64,000 bases of DNA from a virus: the IMG/VR virus record IMGVR_UViG_3300007513_001761, positions 49,249 to 113,248 of that record; one strand, given 5' to 3'. The notes beneath the pieces are model-generated. The model searched no databases, had not been told where the DNA came from, and saw only the letters and a program-made list of their open reading frames with translations. Below are positions 48,680 through 56,407 of this stretch, one piece after another; within the stretch, counting starts at the first letter, position 1; every line of letters starts with the position of its first letter. Made by a program: the position numbers and the translations under genes.

Positions 48680-49759
48680 TTAGCCTCCCAAGATGCTGAC
48701 CAAGTGATCGCTGACGCGCTTGCCGCCAGTAGTTTCTGCCTTGTGCAGTGCGACCACGTTGTTCACGTTGTCGGCATCACCCAGGACGGTCCACATCTTC
48801 ATAGCCACCTCGGAGGGCAGCGTGACGAAGTAGTTGGCCAGGTTCTGCACCTGCGTCTCGGTCAGATCCGCTGCAAAGGTCTCCGCAGCTTCAAACTTTT
48901 GGATCATGGCAGCGTGATCGTTGATGCCCCACTCGGAGGTCTTAGCGATATCGCCACTATCAAGGATGTCCTCAATGGTCACCTGCCAAGCGTAGTTAAC
49001 AACGAAGTCCTTGAGTGCTACCGCTGCCTCGAAACCGAGAAACGCAGTGGCCAGGTTGAAAAGCAGGTCTTGATCGCCGCCCTCTTCAAACACGCCAGCA
49101 GGTGCGGCGGTGTTGTTGAACCGTGCCCAAGACCGGCGAGAAGGATAAACCTTGTTGGGCTCAAAGTCGCCCTTGTGCTCAAGGTGCAACCGGTTGTGGT
49201 TGATGAAGTCCCAGACAACGGTGTTCACCTTGCCGTCCTTCGCCCAGTTCAGCCAGTCCTCGTCAGAGGGATCCACATCGAAGACGGTCCAGCGGTCGAG
49301 TTCTGCCGGGTCCATCTCACCGACTTGGTACTGGGCACCATGCTCGCCACCGTTCACGGCTGCGATGATGATGGTCTCCGGGTGAAGGTTCCACCCGTTG
49401 ATCTTGCGGGAATCGGTCAACTCGAAGAGACCCTGACGGACCTCCATCGTTGCGCGGTCTACCTCATCGAGAAACAGCACCACCGGCTGCTCGCATGCGG
49501 TCACGAGCCAGTCGGGCGCGTTCCACGTCGTGGCCTTGCGACCGTTGATCGAAGTGTCTGCCGTGTCGGGCAGACCGAGAAGATCGCCCTCGGTCATCTG
49601 GGACGCCCGGCGCTCCACCACAGGCAGAGTCATCTGATCAGCGATCATGTAGACCACCTCGGACTTGCCGACGCCATGGCGACCGCGAATAAGCACGGGC
49701 AGCTTGGCGCTGATGATGTGAGGGGCGACGGAAAGGAAGGTTGCGAAATCGACGGACAT
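48680..49759 (-). CDS. MoxR-family AAA+ ATPase
   Basis: 359 aa. Walker A GRHGVGKSE at about residue 26, Walker B VVLFLDEVDR at about 90, then ELTDSRKINGWNLHPE and IIAAVNGGE, as in MoxR/RavA ATPases. It acts with the VWA protein at 46516. The two genes are in the same orientation but separated by four small genes and carry separate promoters. Confidence 0.9.
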   Translation of the reverse strand: MSVDFATFLSVAPHIISAKLPVLIRGRHGVGKSEVVYMIADQMTLPVVERRASQMTEGDLLGLPDTADTSINGRKATTWNAPDWLVTACEQPVVLFLDEVDRATMEVRQGLFELTDSRKINGWNLHPETIIIAAVNGGEHGAQYQVGEMDPAELDRWTVFDVDPSDEDWLNWAKDGKVNTVVWDFINHNRLHLEHKGDFEPNKVYPSRRSWARFNNTAAPAGVFEEGGDQDLLFNLATAFLGFEAAVALKDFVVNYAWQVTIEDILDSGDIAKTSEWGINDHAAMIQKFEAAETFAADLTETQVQNLANYFVTLPSEVAMKMWTVLGDADNVNNVVALHKAETTGGKRVSDHLVSILGG

Positions 49760-49800
49760 TTAGGCTCCAGAGATTAGTTGTTTCTCACTCTTACTTTATA

Positions 49801-49854
49801 AGTATACAGGAAAAAAGGTTTCAGGTCAAGGTTTATTTGTCAAGAGAATGTCAA
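49801..49854 (-). promoter_or_regulatory. Doublet promoter 4
   Basis: TTGACATTCTCTTGACA (49838-49854), 8 nt, TTGACC (49824-49829), 17 nt, TATACT (49801-49806). Drives MoxR; the stop of the gene at 49840 lies in the doublet. Confidence 0.85.
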
Positions 49855-50106
49855 AGGAAAGCCGCCGTCTGCCCATTGCAAACCCGACTCTGTGATGGTC
49901 CACTCATCGAGCCAACGCCCATCCATGGATCGCTCACGCTCGATCAAACCTTCGAGCACAAGCATGTCCAGGGCAAGACGTGGCCACGAGGTTTCGGGCG
50001 CTTGCAGGCTATACATGCCATCGCGACTGGTCACGACACGACGCAGCATGTAGATATCCCGCCTCGAAAGCAGCTTATCGTTGAACATATAAAGTCTCTC
50101 TCTCAT
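49840..50106 (-). CDS. Winged-helix-like small protein
   Basis: 88 aa (82 from internal MFNDKLLS). SRRDIYMLRRVVTSRDGMYS, ALDMLVLEGLIERER and DEWTITESGLQW follow the helix-helix-wing order of winged-helix proteins, with no clear family. Confidence 0.6.
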   Translation of the reverse strand: MRERLYMFNDKLLSRRDIYMLRRVVTSRDGMYSLQAPETSWPRLALDMLVLEGLIERERSMDGRWLDEWTITESGLQWADGGFPLTFS

Positions 50107-50936
50107 GCTTTCTTTGCCTTAAAGGCGGCAACGATGGTGTCTGATTCCCCGGAAAGCCAGTTAGCAGGGGGATTAATCTTGTCCGCGCTGACGGGGGAAA
50201 CCAGGGCACGGCGCTGGTAGTCGTTTTCTGAATCGTCCAGCTTCCAAGCTCCCAGGGTGCTGCCCATGCGAGGGGTAACATCGCCATGCACATCGACTCG
50301 AAGGATGTCCTGGTCCTCATTACGAAGATAGGGAAGCTCCATAGACTCACGGCGCTGGGTGTCCAGCTTATCCATCCGATGCAGAACGAGCACCGGGGCG
50401 CGCGAGTTGTAAATAGACATTTTATCCCACATTACATCGGTCACCATGCACACCACCTCGCGGCGATCCCAGCGCTTCTCGCCTGGGTTCTCGGGATCTG
50501 GGAAGTAGTCAGAATACCTTTGTGAAACGAGAGATCCCACCCCGATACCAGCGGCGCGCATGCCCTCAAGCACTACGCTGCGCATGGCGGCGGTCTTTTC
50601 GATGGCCCTCTGAATGTCTGCTTTTAGGGCAGAGCAGGTGCGGCGCGTGTGCCCCAAACCTTCTTCGGCCTCATCGCCATACTTGTACTTGCAGTAGGAG
50701 CAGCGGCGAGTGGGTCCGCGCTTTTCCAGCTTGTCGCCGGTCAGCGGGTTAACACCAGTCCGCACGGCGATCTTATCGGCCATCATTTTAGCCATGCGCT
50801 TGTCATAATCACAATCGCTAGCGTTGAAGCGATCAAAACGTTTTTGCAAACGCTTGAGTGCTTCAGGGCAAGACCTTCTGTTGTGTCCGCGCTGGTAGCA
50901 CGCGCCGCATCGAACTGTTCCGTAGTGATTACCCAT
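50103..50936 (-). CDS. Double zinc-knuckle protein
   Basis: 277 aa. CGACYQRGHNRRSC is a perfect CX2CX4HX4C knuckle near residue 9; CSYCKYKYGDEAEEGLGH..C gives a second, longer finger at about 80. The C-terminal half (GIGVGSLVSQRYSDYF, CMVTDVMWDKM, LVLHRMDKL) is an SH3-like unit. Zinc knuckles bind single-stranded nucleic acid. Confidence 0.8.
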   Translation of the reverse strand: MGNHYGTVRCGACYQRGHNRRSCPEALKRLQKRFDRFNASDCDYDKRMAKMMADKIAVRTGVNPLTGDKLEKRGPTRRCSYCKYKYGDEAEEGLGHTRRTCSALKADIQRAIEKTAAMRSVVLEGMRAAGIGVGSLVSQRYSDYFPDPENPGEKRWDRREVVCMVTDVMWDKMSIYNSRAPVLVLHRMDKLDTQRRESMELPYLRNEDQDILRVDVHGDVTPRMGSTLGAWKLDDSENDYQRRALVSPVSADKINPPANWLSGESDTIVAAFKAKKA

Positions 50937-50981
50937 GTTTTCTATCCTCTCGGGGGGGTGTCTTTCTCGACTTGATGATCT

Positions 50982-51035
50982 ATTATCTCATATGCGGCGC
51001 GCAAAGTCAACGCCCAAATGCAAAGTGAATGTCAA
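50982..51035 (-). promoter_or_regulatory. Doublet promoter 5
   Basis: TTGACATTCACTTTGCA (51019-51035), 8 nt, TTGACT (51005-51010), 17 nt, GATAAT (50982-50987). The second half-site is degenerate. Drives the zinc-knuckle gene. Confidence 0.8.
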
Positions 51036-51262
51036 GAGACGATTTCCAAGGCCGAAGCTGCCATACGAGCAGGTTTCTTCTCGCCCGCCCAGAGCACCAG
51101 CGGATCACCCTTGTCGGGGTTCACATCTCCAAAGTGATCGAAGGCGACGAGAACGCCGACCTTGCGAGCATGCACGGACAGACGAAGTCGGGCGCGCTCG
51201 GCAGCGCGATCCGCCTTGAAGCGGACCAGGCAGCCGGGGGAAATGTCGTCTTTCGTCATCAT
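51032..51262 (-). CDS. SH3-like protein
   Basis: 76 aa: DISPGCLVRFKADRAAE, KVGVLVAFDHFG, PLVLWAGEKKP. The start is only 6 nt after the -10 of promoter 6, so the message is probably leaderless. Confidence 0.65.
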   Translation of the reverse strand: MMTKDDISPGCLVRFKADRAAERARLRLSVHARKVGVLVAFDHFGDVNPDKGDPLVLWAGEKKPARMAASALEIVS

Positions 51263-51268
51263 GTATAC

Positions 51269-51322
51269 ATTATCCCATGAAACAGGGAAGAAGTCAAGGT
51301 TGGTTTGTCAGGAGAATGCAAA
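51269..51322 (-). promoter_or_regulatory. Doublet promoter 6
   Basis: TTTGCATTCTCCTGACA (51306-51322), 8 nt, TTGACT (51292-51297), 17 nt, GATAAT (51269-51274). It abuts the structured element at 51324. Confidence 0.8.
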
Positions 51323-51323
51323 A

Positions 51324-51506
51324 GGAGGCGATAGAGAGTGTGCGCTGTCCTTACCGCGCACGTCGCTTAGTCCCGCTTCAACTGCCACTTCGCGGCTAGC
51401 CTGCCTAAGAAGTCCGCGTTATGTGACTTCTAACCCTTGTTTTCAGCAGATGGGTTCGTTTGGGACGGTGAACCCGTTACTTTAGTTATGGCTCTCTATC
51501 GCCTCC
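51324..51506. ncRNA. Candidate structured RNA element, strand uncertain
   Basis: A 15-bp perfect stem (51324-51338 with 51492-51506) encloses about 153 nt with at least four internal hairpins: GTGCGC/GCGCAC, CTTAG/CTAAG around a GCC..GGC hairpin, AGAAGTC/GACTTCT and GGGTTC/GAACCC. GUCCC and GGGAC in two of the loops could pair. No gene fits. It lies between the stop at 51523 and promoter 6. GU pairs favour the plus strand in two stems and the minus strand in one. Alternatives: a DNA signal or a complex terminator. Confidence 0.55.
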
Positions 51507-51522
51507 GGCACTTACTCCTCCA

Positions 51523-52338
51523 TTATCGACTTTCTCCCTTCTTTTTCTTGGGTACTCGATGGGTTTTAAGATCGCGCTCTTCTGCGATGATCGTTTGGGT
51601 GCCTCCCACCGGCAGAAGTTTGTAAACCTTGTTGCCGCGCGCTGCGGCGACGGGAATCTCGGCGTTGGCTTGAATGACCACGGCCATTTCGGAAGGCATC
51701 TTGCGCCGGAGCGCCCAGGAAGCACTACCGCGCAGCGATACCATGCTTCCAACCTCGTATTTCGGGGCATCGAAGTAGCCCGCTAGTACCTTGGTTGCGT
51801 ACTTGTTGTTGGTCAAGCGGTCATAATCGCCCTTTGATGGTACACTTTCGGGGCTCAGACGCGCGCGCGACACGATCCGCTGAAAGTAGCCGTTCTTCCG
51901 GTAGTATTCCACCATCACATCAAACTTTTGACGCATCTCTGGGGTAAAGTCCTTCTCCCATGAGGCGCGCGTGGCCACTTGTCCGGCGGTCCAGTTGCTT
52001 TCAATGTTGGCCAAAACCTCTTGCTGACGAGGAGACAACGCGCTGCCTGCCATCAGTTGCTTCAGAAGGCTCTCGGTGAAGCCGAGCCCCCACTGTGCAT
52101 CGTCTCCACTCATGCGAGAACGCAACCCCTTGATGCGCGCGATCATTTCTTCATCGCGTGCAGGAGGGCTGTCATAGCGCGCTTCCAGTTGCAGCAGGCA
52201 ACGCTTCCGTCCGGCGGTCAGCGTGCGGCGGTGTTTGTAAGAACCATAGAGAGATTCCGCAAACGTCCGATCTCGCTCGCTCAAGTAATCTTTGGCGAGA
52301 AGGGCGGCGAAGCGGTCAGCGTAAGTGATGCGAGGCAT
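51523..52338 (-). CDS. Protein with C-terminal SH3-like domain
   Basis: 271 aa. The N-terminal 190 residues are helical and basic (SLYGSYKHRRTLTAGRKR). The C-terminal 80 (YEVGSMVSLRGSASWA, MAVVIQANAEIPVA, KVYKLLPVGGTQ) form a GSMV-type barrel related to the array proteins. It ends KKKKGESR. A fused helical domain makes it a possible clue to what the array barrels bind. Confidence 0.65.
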   Translation of the reverse strand: MPRITYADRFAALLAKDYLSERDRTFAESLYGSYKHRRTLTAGRKRCLLQLEARYDSPPARDEEMIARIKGLRSRMSGDDAQWGLGFTESLLKQLMAGSALSPRQQEVLANIESNWTAGQVATRASWEKDFTPEMRQKFDVMVEYYRKNGYFQRIVSRARLSPESVPSKGDYDRLTNNKYATKVLAGYFDAPKYEVGSMVSLRGSASWALRRKMPSEMAVVIQANAEIPVAAARGNKVYKLLPVGGTQTIIAEERDLKTHRVPKKKKGESR

Positions 52339-52363
52339 GGGTTAAACTCCTTTCTACTCTCTA

Positions 52364-52417
52364 AGTATCTCATAGAACGAGGTAGAAGTCAAGGTTTCTT
52401 TGTCAGGGAAATGTCAA
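52364..52417 (-). promoter_or_regulatory. Doublet promoter 7
   Basis: TTGACATTTCCCTGACA (52401-52417), 8 nt, TTGACT (52387-52392), 17 nt, GATACT (52364-52369). Drives the 271-aa gene. Confidence 0.83.
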
Positions 52418-52424
52418 CAAAGGT

Positions 52425-52820
52425 TTATTCGTCTTCTTCCACGATCACAGGGGTTGCTGTGCCCTGCATCATGCGCTGGAGGGCTGCACGTCGCTGTGCT
52501 GCCATCGAGCCCAGCCGCACATCAGAATCACCAAAAGCCTGTTGAGACCTGGCTTTCTTTATTTCGCGCGCTTGGAGTCCAATCTGAATAAACTGCTCTG
52601 CTGCTGCGGGCGGTGCTTCGTTGAACCTATCGTCCCACCCATCATCGCGGTGCAACATTTCGCGCAAGTCATCCTCCAATGCTGTAAGTTCGTTGATGCG
52701 ATCAGCAAGCTCCGGCGACGGCAAACAACCTGCTGACGTTTTGCCCACTTCAATGATGTGTGCGCCGACTGCCGTCATCAGCAGGGAAAGTTCGCGATCT
52801 GTTAGTTCGAGGGTTTTCAT
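52425..52820 (-). CDS. Small helical protein
   Basis: 131 aa. LELTDRELSLLMTAVGAHIIE and ELADRINELTALEDDLREM suggest helical bundles; no family. Acidic end EEDE. Confidence 0.55.
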   Translation of the reverse strand: MKTLELTDRELSLLMTAVGAHIIEVGKTSAGCLPSPELADRINELTALEDDLREMLHRDDGWDDRFNEAPPAAAEQFIQIGLQAREIKKARSQQAFGDSDVRLGSMAAQRRAALQRMMQGTATPVIVEEDE

Positions 52821-52845
52821 GTGTCATATCTCCAAGTGATGCTCT

Positions 52846-52899
52846 ATTATCTCATTAAACAGGGGGAAAGTCAAGGTTTGTTTGTGAGGGAAATGTCAA
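52846..52899 (-). promoter_or_regulatory. Doublet promoter 8
   Basis: TTGACATTTCCCTCACA (52883-52899), 8 nt, TTGACT (52869-52874), 17 nt, GATAAT (52846-52851). The upstream gene's TGA is in the doublet. Confidence 0.83.
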
Positions 52900-53180
52900 G
52901 TAATCTTCTGGAACATGTCGAACCGGTCATCAACAAAGTTTTTGACTTCGCGCAGCCCATCAAAACGTGGAGGTTCGCCGGACCCGCGTGCTGTTTCTGC
53001 CATTTTTGCGCATTCATGCCCGTAAGCACGGAGCAACTTGATCAACTCGATCTTGCTGAAAATCGCCTTTCTTCCGTAAGAAGAAAGACCTGCGTGTTTG
53101 CGCGCAAGAATGTTTGCGATCTGAAGTGCGTCTTTCAAACCTTCTCGATCTTCCGTGTCTAAAACTAGTGTAACTTTCAT
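52896..53180 (-). CDS. Small mixed-fold protein
   Basis: 94 aa. MKVTLVLDTEDREGLKDALQI opens with a strand and helix; SKIELIKLLRAYGHECAKMAE follows. No family. The ATG overlaps the stop of the GTG-started array gene (ATGA). Confidence 0.6.
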   Translation of the reverse strand: MKVTLVLDTEDREGLKDALQIANILARKHAGLSSYGRKAIFSKIELIKLLRAYGHECAKMAETARGSGEPPRFDGLREVKNFVDDRFDMFQKIT

Positions 53181-53338
53181 TTAACTGCCTCAATGCTTCG
53201 GTGGTGGAATGGCCAAACCTTTCCCTGAACGAGCACATCGTAAAAGGTGTTGTTGACCCCGTGGCGCGGTTCACTCACAATGATCCCGATGGGCTTACCA
53301 TCAATATACTTGCAACGTACTAAATCACCGACTTTCAC
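53177..53338 (-). CDS. GDLV array protein, GTG start
   Basis: 53 aa: MKVGDLVRCKYIDGKPIGII, VNNTFYDVLVQGKVW, HHRSIEAVK. The start codon is GTG within the 14-nt overlap GTGAAAGTCGGTGA. Confidence 0.7.
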   Translation of the reverse strand: MKVGDLVRCKYIDGKPIGIIVSEPRHGVNNTFYDVLVQGKVWPFHHRSIEAVK

Positions 53339-53528
53339 TGATCACCTCTGCTTCGTCGGCTCGCACTTCCACGGCTCCAAGTTTGTCCGCAACTTTCAGC
53401 ACTCGCACCAAGCCCTCCATGCGCTCGCCTATGATGATGCCTCGATACTGTGTGTATTCCCACGGCTCAAAAGCTGAGCCGGTACCGGTTGAGTACCATT
53501 TCCAACGGATAAGATCACCGATTTCCAT
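53325..53528 (-). CDS. GDLI array protein
   Basis: 67 aa: MEIGDLIRWKWYSTGTGSAF, YRGIIIGERMEG, VEVRADEAEVISESR. Cassette junctions at both ends. Confidence 0.75.
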   Translation of the reverse strand: MEIGDLIRWKWYSTGTGSAFEPWEYTQYRGIIIGERMEGLVRVLKVADKLGAVEVRADEAEVISESR

Positions 53529-53688
53529 TTAGAACCTCCACTTCACCCAAGTGACAAGAATAATACTCGCCGTTCCATAAAACCCTTGCACGAGCATAGA
53601 CATGGGGATCGTAATCATCAAACGACATGAAGATCCCGATAACCTTCTTACCCTCAACTGTGAACCTCACCAGATCACCCTTTTCCAT
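53515..53688 (-). CDS. GDLV array protein
   Basis: 57 aa: MEKGDLVRFTVEGKKVIGIF, YARARVLWNGEYYSC, VEVLNGNR. 14-nt overlaps on both sides. Confidence 0.75.
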   Translation of the reverse strand: MEKGDLVRFTVEGKKVIGIFMSFDDYDPHVYARARVLWNGEYYSCHLGEVEVLNGNR

Positions 53689-53881
53689 TAACCACCTCCC
53701 ATTCGCTCGCCATGCCGCGATACTTGGTGCTACCGACTAAAACCGTGATCACTTCATAAGGGGTACCAAGCACGCCTATGGTGATCACAACACCAGGCTT
53801 ATCAGTGTACGTGAAGCGCTTGTTGTTTTTAGCAGCCCAAAACATCATAGGTTTCATTTTCACCAAATCACCGACGTTCAT
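53675..53881 (-). CDS. GDLV array protein
   Basis: 68 aa: MNVGDLVKMKPMMFWA, KPGVVITIGVLG, ITVLVGSTKYRG, WEVVNGKG. Confidence 0.74.
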   Translation of the reverse strand: MNVGDLVKMKPMMFWAAKNNKRFTYTDKPGVVITIGVLGTPYEVITVLVGSTKYRGMASEWEVVNGKG

Positions 53882-54059
53882 TGATCACCTCAATATCTCG
53901 GCGGTAGTAAGCCGATGGCTGCTCGTGGGCATAGCCGTGAAAAGCAATAATCGGATCGTTGTCGCTGTCGAAACTGACCACAATGCCAGTTCCTAAGCGG
54001 GACGGCTTTTCCACATCTTCACGGGCATCAGCGAAAACTACCAGATCACCGACGTTCAT
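53868..54059 (-). CDS. GDLV array protein
   Basis: 63 aa: MNVGDLVVFADAREDVEK, LGTGIVVSFDSDN, IIAFHGYAHEQ, DIEVINERR. Confidence 0.75.
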   Translation of the reverse strand: MNVGDLVVFADAREDVEKPSRLGTGIVVSFDSDNDPIIAFHGYAHEQPSAYYRRDIEVINERR

Positions 54060-54204
54060 CTGCTTGCCCCTTGTGCTTGCCGTGCCGCACGTAACCGCGC
54101 TTGCTGTGAAATCCTGCGCCTTTGCGTCCAGTGAGACCTTTGGCGTGTGCGATCACCCAGTTGCGGGCTTTCGGCGTCTTGTTCTTGCTCTTTCTCTTAC
54201 TCAT
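54046..54204 (-). CDS. Small very basic protein, conserved in phages
   Basis: 52 aa: MSKRKSKNKTPKARNWVIAH, then GFHSKRGYVRHGKHKG. About a third is K/R, so it probably binds nucleic acid. Its end uses the 14-nt junction (DERR/MNVGD). It starts 6 nt after the -10 of promoter 9. Confidence 0.65.
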   Translation of the reverse strand: MSKRKSKNKTPKARNWVIAHAKGLTGRKGAGFHSKRGYVRHGKHKGQADERR

Positions 54205-54210
54205 ACATGT

Positions 54211-54264
54211 ATTATAGAGGATTTCGCCCTCAGAGTCAAGGGTTTAATGTCAGGAGAATGTCAG
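54211..54264 (-). promoter_or_regulatory. Doublet promoter 9
   Basis: CTGACATTCTCCTGACA (54248-54264), 8 nt, TTGACT (54234-54239), 17 nt, TATAAT (54211-54216). The first half-site TGA ends the upstream gene. Confidence 0.84.
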
Positions 54265-54446
54265 GTCTTTGCCATCCTCTCAAGCCGACTTTCCCGAAAA
54301 GGTTTAATCAGGTTCCGCTTCGTGAGGTATACATAGTAGCATAAATGCCCGACTATCGGCTCGGGATGTTTGCGCATCACGATACCCGTATGCAGAATGT
54401 GGCCAGTCCCCACAATACGCACCAGATCGCCTTTCTTAAAGCTCAT
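54261..54446 (-). CDS. GDLV-type protein
   Basis: 61 aa from MSFKKGDLVRIVGTGH at 54446; the frame above it is noise. HTGIVMRKHPEP and YYVYLTKRNLIK complete the barrel. Confidence 0.68.
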   Translation of the reverse strand: MSFKKGDLVRIVGTGHILHTGIVMRKHPEPIVGHLCYYVYLTKRNLIKPFRESRLERMAKT

Positions 54447-54454
54447 TTCAATCC

Positions 54455-54772
54455 TCAACCCTGCAACTGGGTTTGTACCACGGCAATCCGATACTCGGCG
54501 TGGCTTTGGTCCCAGAGCACATCGCACCATGAGCGAAAGATGGAATACAGATCGCCGCTCGATTTTGCCTTAAGCTCTTCGGTGGAACCGACAAAGCAAC
54601 GTTCGCCGTTGTCATCCACATATGTGGACAACGAGCCCTGTTGTGGCAGCGCGCCTATCAGATACTCATAGATGTCTTCAATAGCGCAGATTAAAGCCCC
54701 CTTACGGGTCATGTGAACGCTCGTAAAAGCCTCACCATCATAGGTGCCCACTGTGGAATATACTTTTATCAT
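54455..54772 (-). CDS. Small protein of unknown function
   Basis: 105 aa from MIKVYSTVGTYDGEAFTS at 54772. VHMTRKGALICAIEDIYEYL is followed by GSLSTYVDDNGERCFVGSTEE. A mixed fold, no family recognised. Overlaps the next gene by 4 nt. Confidence 0.6.
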   Translation of the reverse strand: MIKVYSTVGTYDGEAFTSVHMTRKGALICAIEDIYEYLIGALPQQGSLSTYVDDNGERCFVGSTEELKAKSSGDLYSIFRSWCDVLWDQSHAEYRIAVVQTQLQG

Positions 54773-55113
54773 GCGCTTCTCTTCTCTTTGCTCTCGGCCA
54801 ACATCTTCTCTACCCATGCACCACCAAACTCGGCTGCGTACTTGTCGCGGAGAACCAGCAACTTCTCGCCGTCCTTCACTTCGTTGCGCAGCTTGTAGCC
54901 AGGAATCAAAAACTCGGTCCCTGGAGGCATGCCGATAAACACAGAGCACACAGCATAGGGCACAGACTTCCACCGGGTTTTTTGCTCTCCGGTCTTCTTG
55001 TCCTTCCAACTGCTGCGGAAGCGCCGAAAGCGCATGTCAATCACGCGCGCTTGAAGCAAGCCGCCGTCTGGTTTTTGAATCATTACGATGTCGTCTTTGG
55101 TCAGATAAGCCAT
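54769..55113 (-). CDS. Protein with GD-like SH3 N-terminus
   Basis: 114 aa: LTKDDIVMIQKPDGGLLQARVI, then YAVCSVFIGMPPGT. A charged loop (RFRSSWKDKKTGEQK) interrupts the strands, and a helix (YAAEFGGAWVEKML) closes the protein. Confidence 0.6.
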   Translation of the reverse strand: MAYLTKDDIVMIQKPDGGLLQARVIDMRFRRFRSSWKDKKTGEQKTRWKSVPYAVCSVFIGMPPGTEFLIPGYKLRNEVKDGEKLLVLRDKYAAEFGGAWVEKMLAESKEKRSA

Positions 55114-55143
55114 TGAATGTGTCCTTTCTTGAGGTTATGCCTT

Positions 55144-55197
55144 ATTATGCCACAGGGAGATTGAGAAGTCAACCCTCAAATGTCAAGAGGATGTCAG
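55144..55197 (-). promoter_or_regulatory. Doublet promoter 10
   Basis: CTGACATCCTCTTGACA (55181-55197), 8 nt, TTGACT (55167-55172), 17 nt, CATAAT (55144-55149). Confidence 0.82.
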
Positions 55198-55386
55198 GAC
55201 TTCAAGGGTGTGCGTTGGAGTTTGAAAGGTGCCGTAAGATCCCCAGCAAACCTTGGCAATCCCCGCATTCATCTCTACAATGATTCCGATTCCCTTCCAG
55301 GTGCTGCGCTTGGCCAGTAGTCCATACTTCTTGCGGACCAGATCGCCAATGGCCAAAGGTTTATTCACAGTTTCAGAGTTTTTCAT
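55183..55386 (-). CDS. GDLV-type protein
   Basis: 67 aa: NKPLAIGDLVRKKYGLLAKR, GIGIIVEMNAGIA, KVCWGSYGTF. The stop lies in the doublet of promoter 10. Confidence 0.72.
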   Translation of the reverse strand: MKNSETVNKPLAIGDLVRKKYGLLAKRSTWKGIGIIVEMNAGIAKVCWGSYGTFQTPTHTLEVLTSS

Positions 55387-55564
55387 AGTAGTAGCTCGGA
55401 TCTTGAATGATTCCCTCAGAAAGAGAATGGATTTTGAGAATGGGATATTCGGACTCTCCCCACCCTAGTGCTTTTGATTCTGGAGTTTCAACGTGGATAA
55501 TATCCAAAATGACACAAACACCACCGGGCTTGCGATGTTGCCACACCAAATCACCCACTTTCAT
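55373..55564 (-). CDS. GDLV array protein
   Basis: 63 aa: MKVGDLVWQHRKPGGVCVIL, YPILKIHSLSEG. The C-terminus (YYYEKL) departs from the NESR pattern. Confidence 0.7.
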   Translation of the reverse strand: MKVGDLVWQHRKPGGVCVILDIIHVETPESKALGWGESEYPILKIHSLSEGIIQDPSYYYEKL

Positions 55565-55739
55565 TTAGCACCTCTAAGTTCGCACCCAGACACGAGAAAC
55601 TATGGCCATCAAGAGCGCGCAAGTCGTAAATAAACCGCGTTTCACCAGCGGAATCTTTGACTGAATGGCGAACACGCACAATCAAAGCCAAGATCATGCC
55701 AGGGTGGGTTTTGACCACCACCAGATCACCGACTTTCAT
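55551..55739 (-). CDS. GDLV array protein
   Basis: 62 aa: MKVGDLVVVKTHPGMILALI, FIYDLRALDGHSF, NLEVLNESG. Confidence 0.74.
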   Translation of the reverse strand: MKVGDLVVVKTHPGMILALIVRVRHSVKDSAGETRFIYDLRALDGHSFSCLGANLEVLNESG

Positions 55740-56114
55740 TTAGAAGTCCAGATTGATGGTGGTGTAGGGGTAGATATCCTGAAAGCCGTATCCGCGACTC
55801 TCAATGTCTGTACTATTTTCGCCCACTCGAACAAAGCGATAAAGCTCATCCAGTTGCATGCGTTGGCCATTAACTTCAATCTCAGTGCCCTCGTCGAGCT
55901 TTTCCATGAACGCCTCAATGGCTTCAATGACTGCATAGGAACTATACCATTTAATAGAGTTCCACCGAAACATGATCCCATCTTCGCGTTCTCTCTTTTC
56001 GTCGCAATCCTCATGGCACAAAGTGTGTGCGCCTGGACAACTTGTGAAAAGATGCATCAGCATTCCTTCGATTCGCTTGTCAACCACCAACACTACTTCT
56101 GAACGATAACCCAT
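55740..56114 (-). CDS. Conserved phage protein of unknown function
   Basis: 124 aa. MGYRSEVVLVVDKRIEGMLM and WNSIKWYSSYAVIEAIEAFM, with a two-cysteine loop (CPGAHTLCHEDC), a pattern seen in phage hypotheticals that sense or process small ligands (similar to ferredoxin-like folds). Not assigned. Confidence 0.62.
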   Translation of the reverse strand: MGYRSEVVLVVDKRIEGMLMHLFTSCPGAHTLCHEDCDEKREREDGIMFRWNSIKWYSSYAVIEAIEAFMEKLDEGTEIEVNGQRMQLDELYRFVRVGENSTDIESRGYGFQDIYPYTTINLDF

Positions 56115-56143
56115 GTGCTCTCCTTTTTTGAGCTTGTGATAAG

Positions 56144-56197
56144 AGTATAGCAGAAGACCAGAGCGCGGTCAAGGACCAAATGTCAGAGACATGTCAA
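56144..56197 (-). promoter_or_regulatory. Doublet promoter 11
   Basis: TTGACATGTCTCTGACA (56181-56197), 8 nt, TTGACC (56167-56172), 17 nt, TATACT (56144-56149). Confidence 0.83.
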
Positions 56198-56200
56198 AGG

Positions 56201-56407
56201 TCATGCGCTGCTGATTAAATCCAGTTCTCCCAAATGAAACCAGACTGAGGGCACCCACTTGTGCTCGGAGTTAATGTGGTTAGTGTGAAAGTAAACACGA
56301 TAGGAGGTATCTATCAGCGGATGTTTTGACCGTTCTATTTCCACAATAATGCCCACCATGTGGTGCGCCGTTCGTCGTTTGGGTTTAACCAAGTCACCGA
56401 CTTTCAC
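56201..56407 (-). CDS. GDLV array protein, recent duplicate A
   Basis: 68 aa: MKVGDLVKPKRRTAHHMVGI, SYRVYFHTNHINSEHKWV, LGELDLISSA. Nearly identical to the protein at 56685 (10 differences in 68). Confidence 0.78.
   Translation of the reverse strand: MKVGDLVKPKRRTAHHMVGIIVEIERSKHPLIDTSYRVYFHTNHINSEHKWVPSVWFHLGELDLISSA

Noticed and set aside
48704-49777. 357-aa plus-strand frame opposite MoxR
   Set aside because: Shadow of the MoxR gene, which has Walker A and B motifs.
51324-51506. Retron msr-msd element
   Set aside because: Inverted ends and hairpins look similar, but no reverse-transcriptase gene lies near; 6S RNA and RNase P layouts also do not fit.
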